Shown in pieces: positions 11,012 to 21,092 of a DNA stretch of 21,116 nucleotides. The notes under the pieces were generated by a model. The model was not told the DNA's origin, searched no databases, and saw only the letters and a program-made list of their open reading frames with translations. The DNA lies in assembly GCA_004380135.1 (NCBI GenBank), contig QXCR01000300.1, forward strand, positions 1-21,116, written 5' to 3'. Source of the stretch: Stemphylium vesicarium. Taxonomy: Eukaryota; Ascomycota; Dothideomycetes; Pleosporales; Pleosporaceae. The position numbers and the translations under genes are program-made. Within the stretch, counting starts at the first letter, position 1. Every line of letters starts with the position of its first letter.

Positions 11012-13170
11012 GATTAGTATTTGGCCCGCGGGCTTTGTTATCTGGGGCTAGGTGATTTAGGAGTCGGGGTCGGAAGTCACTTCTGCGAGCGGCTGACATG
11101 GAAAGTTGTTCCGTCAGCTGAGACGCTACTGTGGGGACGGAGTTGTGCTCTCTCCTGTGTCGTGCGTTATCTTTGCTTTTGCTACGTCGAGAGAGGAGGG
11201 GCGGTTTTCGCCAAGTGGATTAATGGCAAGGGAGAGGCGTGCAGGCTAAGTGGCCACGATGCTCAGGTACGTGAGCAGATTGGCGTTTGTCCGCCACTGC
11301 GCAAGCCCACAGCGGAGCATTACGATGACAATTTTTTTTCATGGCAAGTGCCGTGGTGCAGAAGTCATGTAGGTACTCATTCGTCCTTGGGCTTAGCGAC
11401 GGGGTATTTGATTGCGGCACCGTGATGCATAGAGTCTTCCTCGGTTTGACTGTCGGCAACTCCTCCTTTGATCCCTTCGGCCAGCAGTGGTGTTGGCATA
11501 ACTATGTACCATCGCTTCGCGCCTGCCGGACCGACAATGATCAAACGCCGCAGTATCTAGCGCTCGAGCAGCGGAGAAGATCCCGCCAGACCTGCCGATT
11601 CGCGTAAGTCAGAGAGGTGAGATCGTCATAGCTCGGATTACGCGTTGTGGAGTAGTGAGTGCGCTGCTGCGCTCCAGTCCGGGGTGCATGCCCAGCGGTA
11701 CCAAAGATCAGCCTCTCAATACAGCCGGCGGGAAAATTTCAAAGCGACAGCAATAGATAGGCTGTAGGCAATTCCGCGCTTGTGAATCCGAGACAAGACT
11801 CTGACGAGGGCGCTTCTGGCCTTGGAAACTGGTCGAATCGCGTGGTGTAGTAAAGACATCCGCTAGTTTCCGGCTAACCAGGAGCGAGTTGCGATGCCGT
11901 GACATGTGCAAGAGATAAGGCAGACACGATTCGATAGATCCCTGCAAGGATACTGCCCTGACAGTCAGCCAGAGAGCATCTTGGGAAATTAGCAAACTCT
12001 CTCCCCCATTCACGCATCCAAGGCGCGACTTCCGGGTTCGGAATCTCCAACCACTGAAGTCAAACGAGTGCCGCTAGAGGGCTCCAGGGCTGCGTGTGCC
12101 ACGTACTCCACACTCTGACTCCTTCCTTGTAACATGCTTTCCGTCCTCTCCGCAAAATCCAGGGCCCTTTGTGTCATCACATCGCTAGCGCTGGTGCCGC
12201 AACGTTTGCCGGAATTGTCATGGACGGACGCTTATCGTATCGAACGTGAAAGGGGGACAATAATAGCTACTAGGCGCAGACGTATGGTCGCACAAAGACA
12301 GTGGTTGACTGAAACATGCTGTCTGCGGGTTGCGTATAGCTGTCTAGGTGTGGGTGGGTGCGTGGGTGGTTTGCTGCTCCCTCACCGCATCTTCCTGTTC
12401 GGGTGTGAGACACACCCCGCAGAAGAAGATCATGTTCGGCGCGAATAGTGCGGATGCGACCAAACAACAGAATGCGGGGGCCAGCGGCTCACTGTGGTTG
12501 CGTGATGCTCCAGTGATCCATCTCGTAACGTTTATCTGTTGGCGTACCAAATGATCAAGGAAAACTTATCTGCGGGGAAAGTCGAACAGCGTGATGGTTT
12601 CGTAGTGTGCAGAGGAAGATAGGCTGAAAATTCCCAGAATCTTGGGCTCGCATATGCGCGTATACCTGGTTCCCTGCGAATGATTCTCGTTGCTTGCATC
12701 ACCGGGGTTCCAGATCACGTCACCCATTGCAAATGTTTCTCCCCCACAACATAATATCTCGTAATCACGCGTTCAATGGAGCCTATTGTGTGTGAAGTGT
12801 GGATTCGTGTTCAATTAAGCGCTAAGCTGAGGAACAACTGTCTAATCATCTCTGCACTGCCGATAAGCAGGCGCTTCCCTCCTGACAGCCCAAGGCTGCC
12901 ACAACAAGGCTGAGTGGAACGTATACAAGATTGCGAATCGCCAAGTGCGGCTTCGCGGGGTATTGGATCCGGCAAAACAAGTAAAGAAAAAAAGTCTATT
13001 TGGCTGGTAGGGCCCGGTGCTGTGATAATGAAATCGTGATATGCCGCAGGCATCACCCTCGTAATTGTGTGCCCTTGTCTAAACTCATCGCTCGCTAACG
13101 TGAAGAATGACGGAATGCGAAAATGCTGACTGAAAACGCCGATGCCATGCTAGTTGGGTTGGAAGTGGGT
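11012..13170. other. Gene-poor block, second part, up to the creA stop
   Basis: About 2.2 kb with small unrelated open frames on both strands. Two minus-strand frames begin with ATG (about 11708-12013, 101 aa, and 12811-13056, 81 aa), but neither resembles a known protein. The part next to 13170 should contain the creA 3' untranslated region and polyadenylation site; no clear AATAAA was found. Confidence 0.5.
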
Positions 13171-14512
13171 TTAGTTGCGATTTGACAGGTCTTCACCGGC
13201 TAATGACGCCGTCGCGGAGGAATTACCGGAAGAGAAGCCGCTATTGCTCGGGCCATTGAGAAGGTCTTGCACCGCAACCTTGGGTACTTGCGGAACAGGC
13301 AATTTGCGCTGGGCACCCTCGGGTTTGGAGATAATGTCGCCGATGCGCAGACCAGATGACTGGCTCGGCACGTACGGTTGGTCTCGCTCCGTCGATGGTT
13401 CCATGGGCGCGAGCGCAGGCACGAAATTTTGGTTCAGACTCAGATGACGTAGATGAGGAAGCTGAAGGTCATTGAATCCGTGCGGTCGTAGCCTTGGCGA
13501 GTGTGCTGGAGTCGCGAGTGGTGTGTGGTCAGGCGTGGGACTGCAGGAGTCGTGGGAAAATGTTGGCGATGGAGGAGCAGTCGATGACGGGGAACCCGGC
13601 CTAGACTTCTTTGTCATCCTGTGCGAATACGGATCGTCATCCTCGTGTGAGTGAGATCTTGACATTGGCTGCGAGGAGTACGCGTATTGCGAAAGGCCTG
13701 GCAGTCGGTTGGCGTATGGGTGATAGCCGCTGGTGATGTGGTGTCTACTTGAGTGCGAGTAGTGTCCAGGGCGCTGCTCCAGTCTAGATGCTGCGTCGGC
13801 AAGGAGATCCATAGGACGAGACAGACCGTTGGGGCTGTTGCTGTTACTGCTGTTGAAGCCACCCTGGTGGTACGCTGCCAGATCGTTGCCCATACTAGGA
13901 GAGTAGTTTGAGAACGAGTGGGGTGGTGACACGTTTGGCGAGCCCAACTGGGAACCAGGAGCACTACGGGAAATAGGCTTGGTTGGAGGGGGCATCATGT
14001 GTGCGAGGCTAGAGCCAGGCTCCATGAGACCAGCTTGGACAGCCGCAACAGCAGCCTGATGAGCAGCAGCATGCTGCTGGCCCTTGCCCCGCCGTGAGTT
14101 GGGGTTGTTGTGTATCCTTGAGTGACTACGGAATGTTAGCATGTGTGCATAGAAAAAAAAAGTGGCTTCAGGCAACGTACCGAGTGAGTTCGTCAGAGCG
14201 AGAGAATCGTTTTGTGCATCCAGGAAAGGTGCAAGCGTGAGGCTTCTCTCCAGTATGGGTTCGGATGTGGCGAGTCTGGTGCTCCAGACGGTGGAAGGCC
14301 TTATCGCACAGAGGGCACTTGTAAGGCCTTGGAAGATCCTGTCGGGGCTCCTCCGACTGCTGCGGGGCGTTTTGTAGCAGAGGAGCCATGAGGCTTACGG
14401 TAGCAGTAGCCATGGAGGAGTTTGGTGCTGAAGTGGGCTGTTGTTGGTTTTGAGAAGATGAGTCAGGGTTGAGCAGGTTGGCGAAACCTGTCGAGGCAGA
14501 GTTGGATTGCAT
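13171..14512 (-). CDS. creA: Carbon catabolite repressor CreA (Cys2His2 zinc-finger regulator, two exons)
   Basis: DNA-binding repressor that shuts off genes for alternative carbon sources when glucose is present; it acts in the nucleus on SYGGRG sites. Exon 1 is 14512-14181 and exon 2 is 14125-13171. The 55-nt intron (14180-14126) has donor GTACGT, branch GCTAAC and acceptor TAG. The product is 428 aa, like other fungal CreA/Cre1 proteins. The N-terminus holds a FANLLNP motif. Finger 1 spans about 64-86 (Cys66, Cys69, His82, His86), the linker is TGEKPHAC, and finger 2 spans about 92-116 (Cys94, Cys99, His112, His116), followed by NNPNSRR. An Ala/Gln-rich stretch follows. The conserved acidic and Ser/Pro region carries TFSHDSCSPTPDHTPLATP and AHSPRLRPHG, then ALAPMEP and the C-terminal repression segment IISKPEGAQRKLPVPQVPKV and AVQDLLN. 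The ATG at 14512 is preferred because about 700 nt upstream contain no ATG. Identity is certain; only regulation is inferred. Confidence 0.98.
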
Positions 14513-15208
14513 GTGACCGAGGGTGAAAGTTGGGGGAAGGGGATGATGGGGGGCTCGGATATATGTATGGATCAAACTAGGCGGGCGTGTGGGGGTCGAC
14601 TGATGGCCGTCAGGGCTGTCTGTGCTGACGCGGGCGAGGATATGCCGGAGCTCGCGCAGAAAGAAACGCGGTGCGCCAGTGCGCCTTGGCTACCTTTCGG
14701 GGGGCGCTCGAGTCGTGGAGACGTATCAAGAAATGCGGGTCCACACGCACACTTGCGTGATGACTTGCGGAGGGCAGCGTGCAGCGGGTGCAGGGTATTG
14801 CTGGAGCGAGACCTTTTGGGTGTCGCAGTACGCTGGGCGATCACTTGGGGGTTCAGGGCAGGGCGGGTGAGACTGGAATGCGATGGCTCAGTGGCTAGCG
14901 GGACTTGCCTTGGGTTGGGCGGGCGCTGGTTTTGATGGTTCAGTAGCTGTGGAGCTACAATAGTTGGTTGAGCGCACGACGTAATTTGCAATCGTGAGAA
15001 TTCTGCAGGCGAAATTTTGCAGCGGTGAGTGTCGGCGAGCGGAGTCGCTGGGAACAGTGAGGTTGCAAGTGGCTATGTGAGGCTGTGGAGTGAGTGTACA
15101 GCGTGTATCAGCAGCCGACCGGGGCCCCCAAGCCTCTGTTTATAGCTGGGCAGGTGCAGGTGAGCAGAGTGAGGCAGTCAAGTAAGATGGTGCAACGTTG
15201 CTTGCGGA
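14513..15208 (-). promoter_or_regulatory. creA 5' leader and proximal promoter, free of ATG
   Basis: Reading the minus strand upstream of the creA ATG, no ATG occurs from 14513 to 15208; the first is at 15209-15211. About eleven would be expected by chance in 696 nt. This suggests a long leader from which upstream start codons have been purged. A TATAAA at 15144-15139 on the minus strand would place the transcription start near 15040-15115, giving a leader of roughly 530-600 nt. No donor site for a leader intron was noticed. The plus-strand open frames here are antisense shadows. Confidence 0.6.
15139..15144 (-). promoter_or_regulatory. TATA-box candidate for creA
   Basis: TATAAA on the minus strand, about 630 bp before the creA ATG. 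It sits inside the ATG-free stretch, which fits a long leader. Without transcript data it is only a candidate. Confidence 0.4.
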
Positions 15209-15222
15209 CATGTGTGGTGCTG

Positions 15223-15243
15223 GGTGGTGGTGGTGGTGGTGGT
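15223..15243 (+). repeat. (GGT)7 microsatellite
   Basis: Seven GGT units just upstream of the proposed creA leader, reading (ACC)7 on the creA sense strand. It lies at the distal border of the ATG-free stretch. Confidence 0.85.
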
Positions 15244-15515
15244 GCGGATGGGGGGTGTGGCTATGCGCTCCGAAGCTGGGGAGAGATAAGGAGCGCACAC
15301 CGGCGGCCTTTCTATGGGGGTGCAGATGCTGGAGACGTCACCATATCTGGGGTTTTTGTTTGTGTTCCCATCGTGCGGACGCGCCTGCCTCAGCTGCCCG
15401 GCGTGCCTCCTTCCCCTCGTGGCCACGACGCCCTCGTTCCTGCCCCTTTGGCGGAGAGGACGTGAGACGAGCCAGCGGCGTACGACGCGACCTCTAACGC
15501 GCACCCCCCGGGGGG

Positions 15516-15933
15516 ACTGCGGATACAGGCCCCCCCTCAGACGTCTGACGATGCATTGTCACTGGTTCACTGGTTCGCCGTGGTAGTGGTAGAGACATCT
15601 TCACAGTCATCCCGGCACGCCGTGGTGTTGGTTGGGTTGGACCGGTGGGATGCGTGGAGCAACTCCAGCGCTTCCGCACATCACCACCCATTGGTTGCAT
15701 CGAATGACCCAATAATGCTTCCCAACACGCAGCTGATTTACCCACTGGCTTTCAGTCGCGTTCCACCGCAGGCTGGGCTGGTGGAGGACGCCTTCATCGC
15801 GCTGTGGGGGATCAAGACCTGGGGTACGGTACGCAGAAGAAGCAATATCGAGCTACACCTCCTTCCGACGGGCTGCTCGCTTCAGCACCTCACACCTGGG
15901 CACTGCATCGCAATGTCGCTCGCATCATCTACG

Positions 15934-15971
<38 letters not shown>

Positions 15972-16180
15972 CCGAGCGCTCGAGCACCGTGCAACCGAGC
16001 CGGCTCACTACGGCCCGCCTTCTATGCATCGTCCCGGACTCTCAGATGAAGCTGGAGTCGGTGAACCAGCGCAGGGCGAGGACGATCTCTGCCGAGACGT
16101 GTCCTTGAAACCAAACCGACAATGTACCGGCAAAGCAATAACTGCCTCTCCATTACTTCGTGCGAGCCTCACATCACCCT
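15516..16180. other. Unassigned creA-upstream sequence
   Basis: No supported gene. A plus-strand open frame covers most of this piece but starts at a non-ATG codon and reads straight through the (CA)16 repeat as Thr-His repeats, so it is not accepted. The piece may carry distal promoter elements for creA and for any plus-strand gene near 16181. Confidence 0.45.
15936..15967 (+). repeat. (CA)16 dinucleotide microsatellite
   Basis: Sixteen perfect CA units, about 1.4 kb upstream of the creA start. It is likely to vary in length between isolates. Confidence 0.95.
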
Positions 16181-16492
16181 ATGCAAGGGGGGCTGCCCAT
16201 GTCGTATTGGCCCACGTCGGGCCCTCAGGCGATGTCCGCCGCTCAGTCCGCTGCTGGTTATCTCCAGCTGGAGCCCTGGCGCACCCCAGTCGCCGGCGCG
16301 CCCCTGTGCTTGGCTTCTCAGCAGATCGTGGGGGACTTTGCCCTGCGACGGACCGGCTGTCCCGAGCATTATGACGTCTACCACCTTGGGAATATTGTCC
16401 ATCACGCCGAATGCAACTGCATTGCATCGTCGCTGTGCGCGACTCACTGGCGCCCCGCTTCAAAGGGACGTCGATATCTAGCAGAGCACTGA
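16181..16492 (+). CDS. Small hypothetical protein with coding-like codon bias
   Basis: ATG at 16181, stop TGA at 16490-16492, 103 aa; a second ATG at 16199 gives 97 aa starting MSYWPTSGPQAMSAAQSAAG. I do not recognise a family. By hand count third-position GC is about 69 percent and only about 10 of 103 codons end in A, with almost none in the first two thirds. That is the bias expected of expressed filamentous-fungal genes. Six Cys and several His fall in the second half (TGCPEHYDVYHLG, then HHAECNC). There is no signal peptide. It could be one exon of a larger gene, transcribed divergently from creA. GC-rich DNA can mimic this bias, so the call is weak. Confidence 0.28.
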   Translation: MQGGLPMSYWPTSGPQAMSAAQSAAGYLQLEPWRTPVAGAPLCLASQQIVGDFALRRTGCPEHYDVYHLGNIVHHAECNCIASSLCATHWRPASKGRRYLAEH

Positions 16493-18797
16493 TGCGCAAG
16501 TTATCCTGCAATGTCATTTCGGGTCCGCTATTCTTATCTGTTGTTCGAGAAATTTTTGAGTGCAGCTAGCCCCTCAATAGCTCGCCCCGCTTTGGGGACG
16601 CACGCTTCCTCCGAACATACGCCTATGCCGAGCCGACAAAAATTTCGCACGCCAACCAACAGAGGGCGCTTCGTGATAGAACGTGGCACCGGAGAATCTC
16701 GGAAAGTGTAGCGCTGACAAGAACGGGGCTCCGCCGGAGGCTGCGCTGGTGGCGTTTTAGTCTGTCCAAGTCCTCCGATGTATGCAAGGTACGCCTCTGT
16801 CGAAGCTTTCATGGAAGCACTGTCCTTCCAAACGTCACCTCCCTAGCCCCGAAATTTCGATCATGCCGATATTTTCTCCATGCGTTTCTGCTCGTCCGAT
16901 GAGAACAACGAACACAAATCGTGATGCAGTTTCATTAGACGCATACGAGCGTATCTTGTAACCCCGGGAATGGGTGCGACAATCGCTCGACATCGGAGTT
17001 TCGCAGCCATCAAATCTCCGGCTCATGCAGCGGCAACTCTCTCCGCCAGGGGACCACTCCCCCCCCCAGAAAACTTTTCGCATCTTTTCGCCCACCATGA
17101 CCTGACATAATTATCATCTATCGTGACATACACAGCTTTCTTGTCTAGAACATCCAGGGTCTTCGGTCGAGCCCAGTGACGTGTATCACACATCGAAAAG
17201 AGCAGGTTACGCGTCAAAGGCCGATATGACCGAAGTCGTCGGTTGATCCACGGTTAAGCTCTCTGGGGCCCCGCACCGTTGACTGTGGCTCATGGATCGA
17301 GACGAGGCGATGCCATTCAGGGGCTTTTATGGCATAGTATTGCCACCATCTCTTCGGAAGAAACCTCCCTCGCCTAATCTCCCCGTAGTGACTCATGTCG
17401 TCTGCTGGTGGGCATGAGGCTCTCCTGGCAGAGCGAGCGCGCGACAGGGAAAACTTCGTCAAACGAGCCAAGCGTTTAGTGGCGACTTAGATGCACAGAG
17501 GGTGGAACGTCTTACGCATGCCGTGCATGTATGGGGCAGCATGCATCGTGGCCCTCAAGAACTTCAAAATACACCCACTTTCTCGACGACATGACGATCC
17601 TATATGGGCAATCAGGTCATTCTTTCCACACCTTGTAGCATGATCGTCCACGAGACGCGCAACCTCACATGTCAACTGGGCTCTCACGCCTCAACAAGAG
17701 CTAATCGCATCCACCCCACGCTCTTCCCTGGAGTTCGCATCTGGCTGTCATGGGAGTCACACCGTCTCCTCACAGATCTGCACAGATTCAGATCGCAATT
17801 TCTAAGAGCCAGCGGACGTAGTCCGCGGGGAATGGCTAGTCTGTCGATCTGCCTCTAGTTCCGGGGAGGTTGGACTTCCGCCAGGATGATCGCCACCTCT
17901 AGACCCGGGAGAATTTCAAGTTGCACCAGTCTGAGTGGGAAACCTTGGCTTTTGATTTGAAGCACTGCAAGCGCACATAGCTAACGGGACTTGCCAGGTA
18001 TGTTGGCCGAACTTCTTTGTCAGCTGAAGGACTGAGACTTACTCACCTTGACGACGCGCACAAGAAATCTGATGTCATCTGTGTTTGCCAAAAGACTCCA
18101 ACAACAGGTCCACACATGATATTCCAGTAAAAGACTGCGAGCTGCATGACGCCATGTCCGAATTTTGAGCAAGGATGTGTACCAGACATTACATCACATC
18201 ATGTCACAGCACGCATCGAGAGGAGCGAGAAATCTTTCGATCGGACACGACCATGTCATCGACTACAGACGAACGAGTATTCACAAGTCTATTGGAGAGA
18301 CGCAAGTGTGCATCGGCGTTTCGACGGCCCAGTGGCCCTCGAGGCGCACTTGCACAACACAACACTATTTTCCCTGCACAGTAATTTAGAAACCCGGCAC
18401 TGTATGCCTGTGACATAAGGTCATGCGCCAATACCTTCTCACAATGGCAGAGAGGCCGACCTCGCTATCTTATCTTGCATCCACCATCACGCGGATCTCG
18501 TCAATGGACTAATTGAGGGGCGATCGTCGTACTGAAAGTCACTAGCACCATTTTATGTTAAGCCTCATTCTTCGGGATACCGCATTCTCCATTGCGAAAA
18601 AATAGGCTCAAATTCAATAGGGAAATCCACGAGTGTTATTGGTATCACCTGATACTATCTTGCTCATGGTAAGTGTTGTAGTCACACGATCGACGCTCTG
18701 CATGTTTCCATCCCTGGGTGCCTGTCTCATTCCTTATTCGCACATCTCGACATGTCCGGTGTTGCGTAGTCCCCAGCTTTCGATTACACTCTTGCTT
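16493..18797. other. Unassigned sequence between creA upstream region and the CFEM gene
   Basis: About 2.3 kb without a supported gene. There is a run of nine C at 17059-17067. Scattered short frames on both strands have no recognisable motif. A GTGAGT donor-like site on the minus strand near 18046 follows a short ATG frame, but no convincing second exon was found. The right end holds the CFEM gene's 3' region. Confidence 0.5.
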
Positions 18798-19210
18798 CTA
18801 TTGGCATGGAGGGTTCAAGAAGTCCAGCGCAACTGCCATAATGTTAGCACATCGTTGTCCTTACCATTGCGATATCGGACATGACATACCAAGGTTTTCT
18901 CCGATACTACATGTCGCCGCTGTGCATGAGGTCACGGCGTCAAAAAAGGGTCCGCACAAGCAGTCATCGTCAGTGTTGGGGTCACAGCCGGCCACCACCG
19001 CAGCTTCATTCCAGCAGTTCATCTTGAATTTCATTAGCACGCCATGCGTTGTTTCGCGGGCTTTTGCCTTACAGGACATGATCCAGCACTGGCGACACCA
19101 ACACCAACTCCGGCATCCTGTCTCGGTGACAAAGCCAGAGGCGATGAAATGATGGGCGAAGCCATCGCGCCAGTCGCTACCAAGCCAACAACCGATATCG
19201 TGAAGCGCAT
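18798..19210 (-). CDS. CFEM-domain small secreted protein (three exons)
   Basis: Small secreted cysteine-rich protein of the CFEM family; members bind heme or act at the cell surface and in host interaction. Exons are 19210-19073, 19022-18890 and 18832-18798. Intron 1 (19072-19023, 50 nt) has donor GTAAGG, branch GCTAAT and acceptor AAG. Intron 2 (18889-18833, 57 nt) has GTATGT, GCTAAC and CAG. The 101-aa product starts with a signal peptide (MRFTISVVGLVATGAMA, about residues 1-17). The mature part has exactly eight Cys at 45, 49, 59, 67, 69, 79, 84 and 100, spaced C-x3-C-x9-C-x7-C-x-C-x9-C-x4-C-x15-C, the CFEM pattern. Asp64 stands three residues before the fourth Cys, where the heme-ligand Asp lies in studied members. 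The protein ends right after the eighth Cys, with no GPI-anchor signal, so it is probably secreted free. The eighth Cys is restored only by splicing intron 2. Whether it is an effector or takes part in iron uptake cannot be told. Confidence 0.88.
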
Positions 19211-20669
19211 CTTTGACAAGGTATCTCGCACAGTAACGATCGTGGGGGGTAAATATAACGAATGAGGGAACGTTCTTTTCTGAGTTGGTTTGAATTAATT
19301 GAGCTGCGCAATATAGTACACACAAGCTCTACACCTGTTCCTTATATCACACAACAGGATCGACCGTGGCGCATGTGTTAATGAGGTGGGTGGTTCCAAG
19401 GTGGTGATGTTCATGCGCGACTGTCGTTTCGCATTTCTGCCGCACCATCGGTTACAGATGGGGTTGAAACGGGTCCCGTTACTGGGCGCTTCCTCGTACA
19501 TGGGCGGGACAATTGCGAACGAAAGCGTATACTGGAATCGTTCCTCGCAGCGCAAATAGGGAGAATGGAGTTCAGAGGCGGGCTTGTCGGATGGCGCAAT
19601 AGTGGATATCGCACACCACCGTCATTCTCTACTCTTCGCGACGTCGCACATCACCATTCCGCGTCTCCATTACGATTCACGGCATCGGGACTTACTCCCT
19701 TCCATATCTCGCAGCAGCAGATGAAGAAACGCATAGTGTTGGGTCTCAACTAATTGCTTTCCAGAATTCGAAATGTTCCAGGCTTCGTTTCTCCATCTTT
19801 GCTCCGCCATCTTTCTGTCTAGCAGTCCTTTCGCCACGAGGCCGATACCCGAGTATCTGTTTCAGTTATATGTATTCATGCCTTGTTGGATCTCAGTCCA
19901 AACATCAGGCTCCGCCTCTGCTGCTTCAGTATGCGAATTACGTTCTGACCTAGCGGAGGCCACTCCCGCCTGACAACCAACTGCGCCCCAGCTCCACGTT
20001 CGAGGGGGTCTGCGGCACCGGGAGGAAAGTGACAGACTCGGAGAAATGTGACAGCGGTTCTGCGTAGCGAGTGAACCGTTCTCCTGGTGTTTGTTAAGCT
20101 CTACCTCTGCCTCATGAATTCTTCGAGCACGGTGGTTAGTTGCGAATAGCCGCAACGCTGCATTATCACAACGTCCGCACCTCATATCGACATGGAACGC
20201 ATCAAACTCCTCCAAAGCAAGACCTTATCTCGAAAGAGCACCTCTCCGAAGTTACTGACCTTCTACTTTAGGCTGATATCAGAGAGCTCGTTTCAGCCGC
20301 CGGTCCCTTTGCTATCTTAGTCTTCCAGCAAGCTTATTGCCTGCTTCACTACATTCAGGTCACTACCGGAGGCGCAGTCTCCAGTGGTTCTGAGGCGCGA
20401 AGCGCATTAAGTTCAGTCTTTATCAACAATCGATCTGGTGTCTACGAGAAAGGCCCGACGAAGCGGCAGCAATGCACCTTTTCGCGGCTGTAGGCAAACT
20501 GTCTGATCGAAGTGCTAGGAGTCGAGAGCAGATAATTTTTGCAGTCTTCATTATTCTAAACGCGTGTCCAGATCTTTCGGAAAGGTCGCTGCATGGTTCT
20601 TACACCCGTTACAACTCTGGGACAACATAACCTAGCGGACGAATCCCATACCACCAACCCAACATCCTC
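19211..20669. other. CFEM promoter and unassigned intergenic sequence
   Basis: About 1.46 kb between the CFEM start and the hydrolase stop; both genes are on the minus strand. A CTATAT on the minus strand at 19316-19311, about 100 bp before the CFEM ATG, is a weak TATA candidate. A 117-codon minus-strand frame at 19862-20215 opens with TTG and has no recognisable motif. No repeats or RNA genes were noticed. Confidence 0.5.
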
Positions 20670-21050
20670 CTACTCTTGACCACCTTTAGCCACAACACCC
20701 TCAATCCACCCCGTAACTTGGTCAATCTTCTCCGCAAGGACAAGTGGGAAGTGATCGCAGTCAACCCTAGTAACGTCGACCTTCCTTCCTTCTCTCTCAG
20801 TCCCAACCCAGCTCTTCTCAATCGTTTCAATGGCAGTCTGCTGCACCTCCGGCACAACGAGCATATCCTCTGCGGCAAAGAACCACGAAATGGGGACATC
20901 TTTGTACCCAGCATGGGTAAGTACATCGCCAAAGCAGGGACCGAAATGCTTTCCCATCTTGCGGACTTGGGCGGTGCCGGCTTCTGGGGCGAGGTTGTTG
21001 CAGCAGACTGCTGCTGTGGCGGCGGGGTCGGGCTGAGAGAGCCAGCCATC
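20670..21050 (-). CDS. Alpha/beta hydrolase, C-terminal exon (5' part beyond the window)
   Basis: The last 126 residues of an alpha/beta-hydrolase-fold protein. The exon begins at 21050, just after an acceptor TGCAG with a CTGAC branch-like site 9-13 nt before it. Upstream exons are cut off by the window edge. The segment HAGYKDVPISWFFAAEDMLV, then PEVQQ, matches the strand-6 to strand-7 region that carries the acidic residue of the triad, with Asp in AAEDMLV. The motif DCDHFPLVLAEK supplies the catalytic His. The nucleophile Ser elbow (GxSxG) would lie in the missing part. Stop TAG at 20672-20670. The substrate is unknown; such fungal proteins include esterases and small-molecule hydrolases. 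A Met in the acceptor itself (21056) is not the true start. Confidence 0.8.
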   Translation of the reverse strand, partial: DGWLSQPDPAATAAVCCNNLAPEAGTAQVRKMGKHFGPCFGDVLTHAGYKDVPISWFFAAEDMLVVPEVQQTAIETIEKSWVGTEREGRKVDVTRVDCDHFPLVLAEKIDQVTGWIEGVVAKGGQE

Positions 21051-21092
21051 CTGCATACTCGTCAGTCGGATGGTGTTCGATCTGGATCATGG

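Larger units (their letters stand above)
15119..15515. promoter_or_regulatory. Cluster of CreA-type SYGGRG sites upstream of creA
   Basis: Matches to SYGGRG on the plus strand: CCGGGG at 15119-15124, CTGGGG at 15276-15281, CTGGAG at 15329-15334, CTGGGG at 15347-15352, GCGGAG at 15451-15456 and CCGGGG at 15508-15513. The last overlaps its own reverse complement CCCCGG at 15506-15511 inside the palindrome of six C and six G at 15504-15515. That is seven sites in about 400 bp, against roughly 1.5 expected for uniform bases and more for GC-rich DNA. CreA/Cre1 autoregulation is known in several fungi; here it is inferred. Confidence 0.4.

Noticed and set aside
11708..12013. A 101-aa minus-strand frame starting with ATG
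   Set aside because: Reads fairly smoothly but has no motif, signal peptide or neighbour support; not enough to call a gene.
12811..13056. An 81-aa minus-strand frame containing LSGGKR, like an ABC-transporter signature
   Set aside because: No Walker motifs or other ABC-domain features surround it, and it lies where the creA 3' untranslated region should be. A chance match.
14507..15465. Several plus-strand open frames over the creA leader
   Set aside because: They are antisense to the creA leader, Arg/Gly-rich from GC-rich DNA, and some contain the (GGT)7 repeat.
15556..16374. A 272-codon plus-strand open frame upstream of creA
   Set aside because: It starts at a TTG, runs through the (CA)16 repeat as Thr-His repeats and matches no family; a shadow of GC-rich and repetitive DNA.
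18010..18115. A short minus-strand ATG exon followed by GTGAGT
   Set aside because: No downstream exon keeps a meaningful frame and the peptide has no recognisable character.
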